A stretch of DNA of 64,000 bases from Phytophthora colocasiae (GCA_018806915.1 JAGKQI010000055.1:351997-415996), one strand, 5' to 3'. Numbered from the stretch's first letter, positions 12,726-26,100 are shown. Notes: a model not told the origin generated them from the letters alone. Program-made: numbers and translations.

Positions 12726-12892
12726 ACGGCAACCAGGCCCATCGCGGCCGACAGGGCCACACCCATGTAGGGAACTGCCCTTCAAACCCATTTCGGTGGT
12801 CGAATCCGACTTATCAGATACATTACCACTTCACTGCTAGTATCAGATAGACATAAAAAGGACATAACCAAATGGTAAATACACAAACTTCT
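12726..12892 (+). other. 3' UTR of copy 2
   Basis: The A-type hairpin is at 12754-12780. It differs from the 3' UTR of copy 1 by only a few bases, mainly in the pyrimidine run just before CTGTTCT. Confidence 0.55.
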
Positions 12893-13025
12893 CTGTTCTA
12901 ATCAGTGTGAAAACTGGTTTTCTCCATTTTTGGAGTGCTTTTTCACATTCATTTTTGGACTTCCCGTGCCGACCAGCTTGCTATTCGGCTAGGGACGGTC
13001 TCCGAGGTCTTCCACCCACACCTCG
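12893..13025 (+). ncRNA. U2 snRNA-like 3' segment between copies 2 and 3
   Basis: CTGTTCT at 12893, IIa-like hairpin 12901-12918, IIb-like hairpin 12922-12935, Sm site 12951-12958, hybrid stem III 12963-12998, terminal hairpin 13003-13025. Sequence is almost the same as in the spacer before copy 2. I see no other U2 signal in the 364 bp between the two coding regions. Confidence 0.55.
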
Positions 13026-13089
13026 TGAGGCCAACTACTGCATTTGATTTTTTCTATCTTTTTTCGGCCCTTCACCAACGCATCGGCGC

Positions 13090-16000
13090 ATGCGCTTCTG
13101 GTGGCCGGACTGGGAGCCCCGGGAGCGCTCTCCGTCTACCGACAGTGAGTGCTCCACGGCCAGCCACTCCAGCTTCGCCAGCGACGCGTCTTTTTATAGC
13201 GCGTCGTCTGGCGAGGCTGTACGAGACGGGGCAGTGGATCCGCTGGCGGATCCACTAGTGGGTCCACCAGCGGATCCACTAGGGCTAGGCCTTCACACTT
13301 TTGCCCCCGTTTTGAGCTCTCGCGAGCCCGAAACGGCGCCGCCGGAGGCTCCACGCGCGCCACCGCTGCTCAGCGACGGCGTGGAGCCCGGCGCTGAAAT
13401 TTTGGCCAGGGGTGGGCAACCCTCTGGCGCCGCTGTCCCCCAAGCGGCATCGCGGGCCGGGCCCTCCATCGCCCAAACGGGCACCCGGTCTGCGGCTTCA
13501 CCGCCGCGTCCTTTCGGCGCCGCTGCGCCCGTCCACCGTCCCCCGGGCCCTCCCACTTCAGGGCCGGGGCCCCCTATACTCGGCCTGAGTATGGGAGGAT
13601 CCCTGCTCGCTCAGGCGACAGCTTCCGCCTCCGGCTTCGAAGCCGCCGCCTCGGCCGAGGCTGGCGCCGCCCAGGAGGGCGCCGCGAACGACGGCTCCTG
13701 TGGAGCCCCAAGACCGCCCCCGGACCCCCAAGCGCGCCGTTCGGCTTCTCAAGACCCCCGCCTCGCCTCTCCGCCGCTCGGCGCCGCCCTGCCTGCCTCC
13801 TGTGGTCGAATCTCACCCGGCAGGGCGGGCGGCATGCTGCCCGATTGGGTAGCGCCGCGAGACGGCCTCCTCTCGGCCTCTCCGCCTCCGACGGCCGTCC
13901 AAGCGCGCCGTTCGGCTGCTCAAGACCCCGTGCCAGCCACCCAGCCGCCTGTCGCCGCCCTGCCCGCCCCCACTGATGAAATCCTACCCGGCAGGGCGGG
14001 CGGCATGCTGTCCGACAGGCCAGCACCAGGGGCAGCGCTCGTAGCCGCCACGGCTCGCGCTCTGGCGGCCTCCACAGCGGCCGAGGAGGACCCCAGCAGC
14101 AGCGACGACAGCGACGGGCAAGACGACGCCGCCGCCGCTCCTGTGCTTCGCCAAGACCCCTCCCGTGAGCTCGCACGACCCGGCAGGGCGGCCGGCAGGC
14201 TGCCCGACCTGGTCGTGCCTGCTCCAGCGCTTGCAGCCGCCACGGCTCGCGCCCCAGAGCCCTCCTCCGCCTCCGACAGTGCCTCCAGAGGCACCAGCGA
14301 CGCCGACGCCGGCGCCGCAGCCCCCGAAGACCCCGCGAATGTTGACTACCCACCCGGCAGGGCGGCAGGAATGCTGCCCGCCGGTGGAGTAGCCATCATG
14401 ACAGCAGACCGCGCTCCCGCGGCCACTGCAGCCGCCAACCAGCACCGCCGTGCACCTGGCGATGACGGCGCCGCCTCGCCGGGCGAGACCGCCGCCGCCA
14501 AGACCTCCACGGACCTCGCGAGTGTGTCGCCCATACCCGGCAGGGCGGGCGGCATGCTCGCCGACGGTGACGCCTCTGAGCTCGCCGCCACCACCCAAGT
14601 CTCCGCCGCAGCTGTGGCTGCTGCTGCTCATCGAGTCGCAGCAGTCGCAGCTGTACAAGCACCGCCTACTGCTGGTCGCGCCGCCGTGGAGCACCACGCG
14701 CGCGCTGAGCCGCCTCAAGACCAAGCAACTTCGGCTCGCGCGTGCGTGGAGCTTCAAGCCGGCGACGTGTCCAGCAGTTGGAGAAGACGCTTTAGCACCT
14801 CGAGACCGCATGAGGACGACGGCGACGACACGCATCAAGACCATGAAGACCGTGTCGTCGCTGCCGTTCCCATGGACGTTGACGAAGGTGCCCAGTGGCC
14901 ACCAGCGGGACAGCGACCGCTGTCACCGCCACCCGAGCTTCGCGTGGGCGGCAAGCGCCGCCGCCTCAACGACGACGACGACGACGCAAGCGAGCTGGCC
15001 GAGCTGCTGTTGCTCGATGAGGAGGAGGTCGGCACCCAAGACCCGGCGCCTAGGCTATCTGCAGCCAGCGCCCGTCCGGCCTCCGTCCTCGCCGTGTACG
15101 CGCACAACGCGCAGCGCTTCAACTGCACGTTGTGCGTGTACTCGGCCGCCAGCTTCGCAGCACTGACTCGCCATCGAGACTCGCGACACCGGCGCGTCGT
15201 CTTCCTTGACCGGTTTTCGGCGGACTGCGCGTGCGGCGTGCCTTTCGCATCGAGGCTGGCTGCAGCAAGACACTCCCAAACGTGCACCAGCCTCACGCAC
15301 CCTTCCTCGGCTGCGACTGCGCCAGCAGCAGGGGAGTTGAACCCCACTGCTGATGCAGTCAACGCCTCCGTACTGGCGGTCACCGCCGTGCTCGACCCGC
15401 CCCACCAAGACAACCCGGAGCTCGCAGTGCCCCCCCCACTGACGAGCTCCCAACATGTTGCAGCACAAGACCTCGAGCAGCAGGAACGTGGACGCTGGGG
15501 CCCACCACTGCCTCGAAACCTTGTTGCCGAGCGCGTCGCTGCACGCCTCGGTGTCGTCCCAGTGCCTCGCTGGGGACCACCACTGCCTCGGAGCGTGGTG
15601 GCGTTCCGGATTGCCGACCGCCTTCTGCCCGCGACCGACGAGGAAACCAAGGACGGCGACCAAGCGGACGCAGTAGCGACGGCGACGGCGCCGGAGATGG
15701 ACGCAGACAGCGGCAGTGCGGACGGCGAGTGGCTGCTACGCTTTGACGGTGCCTGCAGAGCCAACCCAGGACCAGGCGGCGCCGGCGCGGCGCTGTTCAA
15801 GCCCAACGGACCTGTAGTGTGGACGTGCTCCCACTACATGCCGAGCAGCAGCGAGACGAACAACACGGCGGAGTACACCGCGCTGCTGCTCGGCGTCCGG
15901 GCCGCAGCCGACCATGGAGTCACACACCTCCGAGTGGAAGGTGACAGCACCCTGGTGATCCAGCAGGTGCGTGGCATCTTCGCCACGAGGAGCACCCGTC

Positions 16001-19000
16001 TCCGAGAGCTGCGTACGCTGGTCAAGGTGGAATTGGCGAGGATGGAGCGCGTCACGCTCCATCACATCGACCGTCAGGCGAATGCCAACGCCGATCGCCT
16101 CGCCAACGCCGCTCTCGACCGCCGTCGCACCAAGCTGGAGTGCGGCGTCCACGAGGATGGCAACGGCTGCACCCGCACCACTACGACCGCGCCGACACCG
16201 GCAGCACCTGCGACGCCGGATACTCGACCTCCGCCCCCGACGCATGCTGACACCGGCGACCACGGAGATGACCCCGCCGACATCGACGACGGCGAGGTAT
16301 ATGCAGCCATGCGCGTCGGGCCGGACGCAGTTCCGCGGCGCAGGCCCCGCCTTCGCTTGCGCAAGCTTCCCGAAGAAGAGGAAGACGTGGTCGGCGCGAT
16401 GGTGGAGCGGTTCGGAGCGTCGCTGGCGGCCAAGATCACGGATGCTAGTGACTGGGAGACGGCCGAGGGCTACATCACGGCCCTCCCCCACCTCTTGTAC
16501 GACAAACTGCAGCCGTACTCCCAGGCCCATCGACGCCCCGACCCGCGCCACCAACACCAGCATCAGCGACAACTGTCACAGCTTGACGGCCACCCGCGGC
16601 AGGAACTACGGCAGGTCACCCGCGGACAGGACGACGACGAGCATGGTGGGCGAGACGGCGACGACCACCGCCACGGCCAACAGGACGCAGTGAGACGGCG
16701 GAGACGAAGACGGTGCGGACGATCTGGTGCAGCCAAGCGACAGCGCCGACGACGGCCACCTCGCGTGACCCGACACCACCGAGAGCACCGCCTCGACGAG
16801 GCCCTGAACGATCTCCATGCTGTGGAGAGGGCCTCACCCAGCGATCGCACTGCTGTCCGTCGAGCCCGCCGTCGCGTCGGCCGCGTCAATTCGGCCATCA
16901 CCCAGCAGCGCCTGCGTAGTCGCTTCGACAAGGATGAGAAGGCCTGCGTCGACGAAATTCTGGCCACGGCGCGCACGCAGCGAGAGTCAGCGAGGACGAC
17001 GGATTCCTGCAATGACACCGCGCCACGCCCGACACCTCCGGTGACTGCTGCTGTTGTGAACGACGGCACATGCCCTATCCCAGGCGCCGAGCTCTGGCGA
17101 TTCTTCGACGGCGTTAATACACCACAGCAGGAGTTTGCTCCGGACGCAGCAAGAGGCGCCACCTTCCGCTCCGTCATGGCCCGCCTGCCGACCGCGTCCA
17201 GGTTTCGAGAGCTGCTTACGGAGGCGCCGACGCTGGACGATATCGAGACACAGCTCCAACACGTCCGTGGCGCCTCCAGCCCCGGCCTCGACGGCGTGGG
17301 ATACGACGTGTACCAGAAGTTCGCAGCGCAATTGCTACCGGTGCTGGCTGCAGCGTTCCAGAAGTGCTGGGAGGCCAAGAAGGTTCCACAGAGCTGGAAG
17401 CTCGGAGTCGTGCGACTTCTCCACAAGAAGGGAGACCTGCGAGAGGACCCAGCGAACTGGCGGCCCATCTGTCTCCAGCAGTCGATCTACAAACTCTACA
17501 GCGGAGTCCTCGCACGAAGGCTGGTGCGATGGCTGGACGCCAACGACCGCCACGCACCAGGACAGAAGGGGTTCCGAGCGGTCAATGGTTGTGGGGAGCA
17601 CAACTTCCTCGCGGCCACACTAGTCGACCAAGCCCGCCGCAAGCGCCGTACACTCTTCGAAGTCTGGTACGACTTCCGAAACGCGTTCGGCAGCGTGCCG
17701 TTCGCGCTGCTATGGGACTCGCTGGCGCGACTCGGTGTTCCGGACGACTACGTCGCCATGTGCAAGGGCTTTACGAGAGCGCGGCGTTTGTCGTTGGGAA
17801 CGCCGCGGATGGCACTACGGACCCGGTCTCGCTGCGAGTGGGCGTGTTCCAAGGATGCCCACTCAGCCCGCAGCTATTCAACGCCGCCATCAGCCCGCTG
17901 CTCTTCGCGCTGCAGCGACTGCCGGATACGGGCGTGCAGCTGTCTGCCGACGACTGCCTCGGTGCCTCGGCGTACGCCGACGACCTCAAGATCTTCAGCG
18001 GCACCGAGGACGGCATCAAGCGGCAGCACGCGCTCGTGGTCGACTTCCTACGCTGGACAGGCATGGCAGCTAACCCAAGCAAGTGCTGCGCCATGTCGGT
18101 CCAGCGCGACCACCGCGGTGTTCTCAAGACGTGTGACCTCGGACTGCAGCTGGACGGCGACCCGATCCCCACGCTCGGCATGGCCGACTCGTACTCGTAC
18201 CTTGGGATCGGGGACGGCTTCGACCACGTACGCCGCCGCATCGAGCTCGCGCCGGCACTCAAGCAGCTGAAGGACGACGCGACGGCACTGCTGCAGTCCG
18301 GTCTCGCCCCGTGGCAGGTGGTGAAGGCGGTGAAGACGTACCTCTACCCTCGGGTGGAGTACGCTCTTCGCCACCTTCGCCCCTTCCAGCAGCAACTGGA
18401 CGGCTTCGACCGCCACCTGGTACGCGGCCTTCGCCACCTTCTCCGCCTGCCGGTATCAGCCACGACCGAGTTCTTTTACGCGCCGGTGTCGCGCGGTGGC
18501 CTCGGACTTCTACCGCTGACGGAGCTGCACGCGGCGCTCCAAGTCGCGCACGGTTGGCAGATGCTTCACTCCAAGGACCCAGCCATCCGGCGCATTGCGC
18601 GCGTGCAGCTCCGGCAGATCGCCGACGCCCGACACCGTCTCGACGCCTCAGCGTGGGTGGACCGCGAGGAGGAACTGTGCGAGCGGCTCCTCAACTCGCA
18701 GCTGGGGACGTCGCCCGACGCACCGCCCAAGCGCCGCAACGGTGACATCGGTTCGCTGTGGGTCGACGTCCAGCGCCACCTACGCACGTTCGGCCTCAAG
18801 TTCGAGACCGCGCCAGCATGTGCAGACACCGGCACAGCAGCGACCACGCTCCAGCTTCGCGTGCCGCACCACGACAAGTGGCTAGACCACACCAACGTGC
18901 TGCGGCACGTGAAACTACACATGAAGAACAGGCACTGGCGGCGCTGGACGGAGATGAAGGACCAGGGCAAGACGGCACGAAGCCACGGTGGAACGGGGAG

Positions 19001-19775
19001 CGCGTTCCTCACGCGACCCAGAGGACTTTGGGAGTCCGACTACCGCTTCGCGGCGGCCGCCCGCCTGAACCAGCTCGACACGCACAGCGTGCTCAAGCGG
19101 CGGCGTCTCCGGGCCCACGACCGCTGCCGGCAGCCGGGATGCTCCAGGGTGGAGACACTGGCGCACGTGCTCAACCACTGCCCAGGCACCATGGACGCAG
19201 TCCGTGGCCGGCACGACGACGCGCTCAAGAACATCGAGCGCGCGCTCATCGCGTCGTCAAGCGACGGCAAGGACCGCGTCGAGCTTCGCACGAACCAGAC
19301 CGTGCCGTCGCTCGCCGGCCCCGCGTTGCGGCCCGACCTTCAGGTGTACAACCACACCAAGAAGACGGTGGCGGTGGTCGACCTGGCCGTGGCGTTCGAA
19401 GAGCAGGCGAGCGACGACCCGGAGAGCTCAGCGCTGGCCCGCATCGCCGCGCACAAGCGTGCCAAGTACGACCGTGTCAAGCGACACCTCGAGCGCCAAG
19501 GGTGGAAGGTGCACCTCTCGGCGCTAGTGTACGGGTCGCTTGGCGCGGTTGCTGGCGGCAACCACAAGGTCTACACCGAGCACCTTGGCCTGCTCAAGCG
19601 TGATGCGAAGCGGCTGGACCGGACGCTCTCAGTGGCATGCATTCAGTCCAGCCGCCGCATCTGGAACCTACACTGCAGCCAGCATCGGGCGCGGCAACAG
19701 CAGCCCCGCCAAGCGTCATGGGGTAGTCGGGTGGTGGAGACCGGGGGGGCTCCACCGTGCACCGGCCGCCGCTAG
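13090..19775 (+). pseudogene. Retrotransposon polyprotein, copy 3, one frameshift inside the RT
   Basis: From the conserved start MRFWWPDW at 13090 one frame stays open for more than 1,550 codons. It covers the PGRA repeats, the zinc fingers (CTLC...H...H and CACG...H...C), two RWGP motifs, the full RNase H, the Arg-rich linker and the RT up to motif A (YDFRNAFGSV). One G is missing near 17767 in CKGLYESA; the second frame then runs from there to 19775 with RT motif B (QGCPLSP), YADD, the thumb, the CCHC knuckle (C-x4-C-x7-H-x4-C) and the restriction-like endonuclease (RPDLQVY, VVDLAVAFE, KRAKY). The missing base lies in a G run, so a sequencing slip is possible. If so, this copy would be complete. 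Confidence 0.88.
13233..13280 (+). repeat. 48-bp palindrome, copy 3
   Basis: Identical to the palindrome in copy 2; here the upstream T run has five bases, so it is read in the VDPLADPL frame from the ATG. Confidence 0.9.
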
Positions 19776-19942
19776 ACGGCAACCAGGCCCATCGCGGCCG
19801 ACAGGGCCACACCCATGTAGGGAATTGCCCTTCAAACCCATTTCGGTGGTCGAATCCGACTTATCAGATACATTACCACTTCACTGCTAGTATCAGATAG
19901 ACATAAAAAGGACATAACCAAATGGTAAATACACAAACTTTT
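19776..19942 (+). other. 3' UTR of copy 3
   Basis: A-type hairpin at 19804-19830, with GGAATT in place of GGAACT in the junction before the closing GCCC. Confidence 0.55.
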
Positions 19943-20076
19943 CTGTTCTAATCAGTGTGAAAACTGGTTTTCTCCATTTTTGGAGTGCTTTTTCACATTC
20001 ATTTTTGGACTTCCCGTGCCGACCAGCTTGCTGGGCGTGGACGGGACGGTCTCCGAGGTCTTTCACCCACACCTCG
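19943..20076 (+). ncRNA. U2 snRNA-like 3' segment between copies 3 and 4
   Basis: Same order of elements as the other spacers, but stem III (20013-20045) has the matched pair of arms CCCGT...CCAGC and GCTGG...ACGGG around TT, giving a better hairpin than the hybrid before copies 2 and 3. The terminal hairpin ends at 20076. Matched arms suggest this is one of the two ancestral forms of the segment. Confidence 0.6.
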
Positions 20077-20140
20077 TGAGGCCAACTACTGCATTTGATT
20101 TTTTCTATCTTTTTTCGGCCCTTCACCAACGCATCGGCGC

Positions 20141-23100
20141 ATGCGCTTCTGGTGGCCGGATTGGGAGCCCTGAGCGCTCTCCGTCTACCGACAGTGAGTG
20201 CTCCACGGCCAGCCACTCCAGCTTCGCCAGCGACGCGTCTTTTATAGCGCGTCGTCTGGCGAGGCTGTACGAGACGGGGCAGTGGATCCGCTGGCGGATC
20301 CACTAGTGGGTCCACCAGCGGATCCACTAGGGCTAGGCCTTCACACTTTTGCCCCCGTTTTGAGCTCTCGCGAGCCCGAAACGGCGCCGCCGGAGGCTCC
20401 ACGCGCGCCACCGCTGCTCAGCGACGGCGTGGAGCCCGGCGCTGAAATTTTGGCCAGGGGTGGGCAACCCTCTGGCGCCGCTGTCCCCCAAGCGGCATCG
20501 CGGGCCGGGCCCTCTGTCGCCCAAACGGGCACCCGGTCTGCGGCTGCACCGCCGCGTCCTTTCGGCGCCGCTGCGCCCGTCCACCGTCCCCCGGGCCCTC
20601 CCACTTCAGGGCCGGGGCCCCCTATACTCGGCCTGAGTATGGGAGGATCCCTGCTCGCTCAGGCGACAGCTTCCGCCTCCGGCTTCGAAGCCGCCGCCTC
20701 GGCCGAGGCTGGCGCCGCCCAGGAGGGCGCCGCGAACGACGGCTCCTGTGGAGCCCCAAGACCGCCCCCGGACCCCCAAGCGCGCCGTTCGGCTTCTCAA
20801 GACCCCCGCCTCGCCTCTCCGCCGCTCGGCGCCGCCCTGCCTGCCTCCTGTGGTCGAATCTCACCCGGCAGGGCGGGCGGCATGCTGCCCGATTGGGTAG
20901 CGCCGCGAGACGGCCTCCTCTCGGCCTCTCCGCCTCCGACGGCCGTCCAAGCGCGCCGTTCGGCTGCTCAAGACCCCGCGCCAGCCTCCCAGCCGCCTGT
21001 CGCCGCCCTGCCCGCCCTCACTGATGAAATTCTACCCGGCAGGGCGGGCGGCATGCTGTCCGACAGGCCAGCACCAGGGGCAGCGCTCGTAGCCGCCACG
21101 GCTCGCGCTCTAGCGGCCTCCACCGCGACCAAGGACGGCCCCAGCGACAGCAGCGACGACGACGACGGGCAAGACGACGCCGCCGCGCCCACCAAGGACC
21201 CCGCGAATGCCGTACGCCCACCCGGCAGGGCGGGCGGCATGCTCGCCGACGGTGACGCCTCTGCGTTCGCCGCCACCACCCAAGTCTCCGCCGCAGCTGT
21301 GGCTGCTGCTGCTCATCGAGTCGCAGCAGTCGCAGCTGCACAAGCACCTCCTTCTGGACGCGCCGCCGTGGAGCACCACGCGCGCGCAGAGCCGCCTCAA
21401 GACCAAGAAACTTCGGCTCGCGCGCGCGTGGAGCTTCAAGACAGCGACGCAACCAGCAGGAGTGGACGCTATACGCCCGGCGGAGATGAGGCCAAGACCG
21501 AGGACAGCGACGCAGTGGCAGCACAGCTCAAGGCCGCCCAAGCAGCACCGGGACCAAGACCCCAGCACCACACGCCGAACATCGGCTCCCTGGACCCGGT
21601 GCTGGCAGTGTACGCGCACAACGCCTCTGCATTCTCTTGCGCGTTGTGCACGCACACTGCCCGCGACCTCGCTGCCCTCACCAAGCACCGCCACTCAGCA
21701 CACCGCCGCATCCGCTTCGTGGATCACTTCCACAGCGGGTGCACGTGCGGCATCGGCTTCCGGTCGCGCGCGGCAGCCACGCGACATGCTCAAGCCTGTG
21801 CACACAGCACATTTACCGCCGTGACTACCGCGCGCGACCCGACCTCCAGTGTGCTTCGTGTCGACAGCGAGGAGGAGAGCCTTGTACCCTCCGGTCCTCT
21901 CCTCGCGGCAGCACCTGCAGCTGCAGCAGCCGCATCAAGTAACACTACAGCTGCAGATGCTGCCACCCAGCAGAGCGCCGTGCCCACCGCCACTCCCGGG
22001 CTTCAGTACGCCCCCCACGTGCTGGAGCCACTCTCGCCACCTCCAGAGCATCGAGTTGCAGGCAAACGCCGCCGCCTGAACCCACCGGCCAAGCACCACC
22101 ACCAGCAGCAACCGCTGGACCTGGACGAACTGATGCAGGACGCGGAGGAGGAGATGCTCCAGGACATGGAGATGGAAGTGCACGCGGCGCCGACACCGGG
22201 ATCCTCAGCCACTACCGACGCCACGCCCAAGACGACACGCTGGGGCCCGCATCCCAAGGCAGTGGCAGCTGCAGCCATCGCGCAGTTGGTTACTGGTGAG
22301 GCTGCAGCTGCACATACGCCGTCGCGGCGAGATCGACGACCGGTGCAACAGCACCAAGCATCCACCCGTTCGCGATGGGGCCCACGGCATCGAGCTGTAG
22401 GTGCTGCAGCGATCGCGTCGCTGGCCGCCGGCCTACCGACCACGGCAGCCCCAGTATCTCGCCCGGACAAGCACGACGAAGGACGACGTCGCCTTCAGAG
22501 TCGCTGGGGACCCAAGGTGTGCATCCCACGTGCTACACGCCGCTCCAGATCGAGGTGGGGACCTCCACGCGCGGCAGGGGCCTTCGGCCAACTTCCTGCC
22601 AGCGCCTCCGGGGCCACTGGCCAACTTCCGGAGCCTGTGGAGGCCACCACCCCGAACGGCACAGGTCATGAACTCCGACACTGGGCAGCCACCAAGCAGC
22701 ATGTGGACGCTACGCTTTGACGGTGCGTGCAGACGCAACCCCGGACCGGGTGGAGCTGGAGCCGCGCTGTTCAACCCGAGTGGGGCCGTCGCGTGGACGT
22801 GCTCGCACTACATGCCGAGCAGCAGCGAAACGAACAATACCGCAGAATACACGGCGCTGCTGCTTGAGTGCGAAGTGCTGTTCACCACGGTGCCCCAGGA
22901 CCTGGTAATCGAGGGTGACAGCCACCTTGTGCTGGCGCAGGTGCAAGGGCTCTTTCAGCTGCAGGAATGCCAGCGCCTCCGCCAGCTCCGGAACCGGGTG
23001 CGTCACGTGTTACGCTCGCTGGAACAGTCGCACACGCTCCGGCATATCGACAGGAAGGCTAACGCGCACGCAGACCGGCTGGCTAACCGGGCGCTGGATC

Positions 23101-26100
23101 AGCGACGTACCTCCTCGGAGTGCGGCCCGCATGACCAGACCCCGACCGCCTGCTACCAGCCAACCACAGCCAGGACGCCGACACCGAGTGCAGACACACC
23201 TGCACCTGCCTACACTGCGGGAGACAGCTCAGGTGACGACGGTGACGAGGCTCAACGGCGCCAGGAGGAGGAGGTCGAAGCCGAGATTGCCGCGCGTGAC
23301 GGAGGAGAGACGTTCCCTACACTTCCCATTGGCCCAGGATCTGCTCCAGCACGGCAGCCTCGACTGCGACTCCGCCTCCGGACTGAAGAAGAGCAGGACG
23401 CTGCAGCTGCAGCCCTCCAGGCTATGGCGGAGGATTTGGCGTGCAAGGTCGTCGACGCTGACAGCTGGACCTCCGGTGAGGGCTACATCAGCGCCATCCC
23501 CGACGGCATCCGGTCAGTTCTACGGCCGTACTCCACCGCACCACCAGCCAGATCCACACAGCGGCCGCACCAGCGCCGAAGCCGGCCACCACGCGTGACA
23601 CGCAACCAGCGTGAGCATCGCCTCGACGAGGCCTTGGACGACATGCACGCCGTGCAGCGTGCAACACCGACGGACCGACGGACGGTGCAGAAGGCGCGTC
23701 GACGTGTCGGCCGGGTGCGCACGTCAATGGCGAAACAGGAGCTGAGGCAGGCCTTCGCGAAGGATGAAGCAAAGTGTGTGGAGAGAATCTTGAAGAGCGG
23801 GACGGCCGAGACGGCAGCGGAAGAACACCCGGAAACGTGCCCGATCAGCGCGTCCGACCTCCACGACCACTTCACGAGCGTCAACACACCGCGCATCAAC
23901 TTCCTGCCCAACGAAGCGTGCGGCGAACGGTTCCGGCGTGCAATGGCCGGCATTGGACAACCACCCTCACGGCGCGACGCGCTCACGGACGACCTGACGG
24001 AGGATGAGGTGGAGGACCAGCTCGCACGAACGACGGCAACATCCAGCCCGGGTCACGACGGCGTGGGCTACGACGTCTATAAGAAGTTCGCGGCGCAGCT
24101 ACTGCCTCTCTTACACGCAGCATTTCAGTTCTGCTGGCGCCACCGCCGGGTACCCGCCTTGTGGAAGGTAGGTTTCGTCCGACTCGTCCACAAGAAAGGC
24201 AACCCGGGCGACCCAGCAAACTGGCGGCCGATCTGCCTGCAGACCGCCATCTACAAGCTCTACAGTGGCATACTGGCACAGCGGCTGTCCACGTACCTGG
24301 AGGGGAACGAGCTTCTGCCGATGGCGCAAAAGGGGTTCCGGGCATTCAACGGGTGCCACGAGCACAACTTCGTGGCGACCACGCTCTTGGACCAGACCCG
24401 CCGCATGCACCGCAAGCTGTACCAAGTCTGGTACGACTTGAGGAATGCGTTTGGCTCCGTCCACCAAGATATGCTCTGGTACGTGCTTCGCCAGCTCGGC
24501 GTCGAGCACGACTTCATTACGCGCTGCAGCAACATCTACCAAGACTCTTTCTTCGTGGTGGGGAACGCTGCGGACGGAGCGACGGATCCAGTGCGACAAG
24601 AGGTGGGTGTGTACCAAGGATGCCCGCTAAGCCCCTCCTGTTCATCGCCGCACTCGTACCGCTCCTCCGTGCGACTCGAGCAGCTTGACGACGCTGGCGT
24701 GCTCCCTGGCGGACGGCGTGCGGCCTTGCACTACCGCCTACGCGGATGACTTGAAGGTCTTCAGCGACAGCGCAGCAGGGATCAAGCGCTGCCACGCCGT
24801 CGTGAAGAACTTTCTCGAGTGGAGTGGATTACGAGCTAACGCTACCAAGTGTGCAAGTCTTGCGGTGACCACGAACGCCCGCGGCAACCCGGCCTGTGAC
24901 GAGAGCGTGCGGCTGGAACTGCACGACGAGGTCATCACCTCCCTCAGCCTCCACGACAGCTACAGATACCTGGGTGTGGGTGATGGCTTCGACCATGTGC
25001 GCCACCGCCTCCAGCTCGAACCCAAGCTCCAGCAGATCAAGCGAGAGGCGGTGGCGCTGATGCAGTCAGGTCTGGCCGCGTGGCAGGTAGTCAAGGCACT
25101 CAAGACGTACGTCTACCCCAAGGTAGAGTACGCGCTCCGACACCTCCGCCCGCTCCAATCCCAACTGCAAGGCTTCGACAGAGCAGTGGCACGCGGCCTG
25201 CGCCACCTACTACGCCTGCCCCAGTCCGCCACCAGCGAAATTCTCTACGCCCCGACGTCGGCGGGCGGCCTGGGGTTGCAGCCTCTGGTTGAGATGCACC
25301 AGGCGTTGCAGGTGGCGCACGCCTGGCAGATGCTTCACTCCAAGGACCCTGCAGTCGTGGCCGTCGCGAAGGCGCAGGTGGGTCAGGTGGTGCGCAAACG
25401 CTACCGCCTGCAGGAGGAGCATTGGCGAGGACGCGACGACGAGCTCGTGCGGTCGTTCCTCAACTCCGAGCTCGCCGCCTCACCCCACGCAGAGAGGCTG
25501 CGGCGCAACGGTGACATCGGGTCGTTGTGGACGGACGTGCAGCGCACGCTTTGCGTCCTCCACCTCGACCTGACCGTGCAAGCCGACCGCGACGGCCACG
25601 ACGAGCTGGCACTTCGCGTGCCGCACCACACCAAGTGGCTTGACCACAAGACTGTGTTGCGGCACGTGAAGTTGCACATGAAGATACGCCACCAGACCCG
25701 GTGGAAGGGCCTGGTTGACCAAGGCAAGACGGTGCGTGTGCACGGCGGCCTCGGAGCCAAGTTCGTGACGACGGGGGCGGGCCTTTCGGACGCGGAGCAC
25801 CGGTTCGGTATCATGGCCCGCCTCAACCAAGTCGACACGAACGCCGTCCTCAAGCGCAAGCGGCTGCGGTCTAGCAAGACCTGCAGGGACCCGACCTGCT
25901 CCTCGACCGAGACGCTGGCCCACGCTCTCAACCACTGCTCGTCCAACATGGACGCCATCCGCCAGCGCCACGACGACGCCTTGGAGCAGATCGGGTCCAA
26001 GATCCGCGGCGCACTTGAGCGCGCCAAGTCAACCACAGAGCTGCGTCTGAACCAGACGGTGCCTGAGTATACAGGCGCAGCTCTGCGGCCCGACATCGTC

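Larger units (their letters stand above)
5980..12892 (+). mobile_element. Copy 2: Utopia-like retrotransposon, subfamily A, full length
   Basis: It starts right after the U2-like segment with a 64-bp leader (AACTACTGCATTTG then a T/C-rich run) and the ATG at 6044. It ends at the next U2-like CTGTTCT at 12893. At the DNA level it is nearly identical to copy 3 over most of its length, which points to recent duplication or conversion. No target-site duplication can be read because both flanks are the same U2-like segment. Confidence 0.85.
13026..19942 (+). mobile_element. Copy 3: Utopia-like retrotransposon, subfamily A, full length
   Basis: Leader of 64 bp, ATG at 13090, stop at 19775, 3' UTR to the CTGTTCT at 19943. 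It has the longest uninterrupted 5' reading frame of the array. It carries a 3-bp insertion near 17433 (KKGDLRED instead of KKGSRED), so it is not an identical duplicate of copy 2. Confidence 0.85.

Noticed and set aside
13190..13200. TATA box in TCTTTTTATAGCG
   Set aside because: It lies ~100 bp inside the coding region and is read as SFYS; no sign of a start site downstream.
19943..20076. U12 or another Sm-class snRNA instead of U2
   Set aside because: The order CTGTTCT, IIa, IIb, Sm site, then a GCTTGCT-loop stem fits U2; I saw no U12-like 5' or GTAAGGAAAA sequence. Still to be tested with covariance models.
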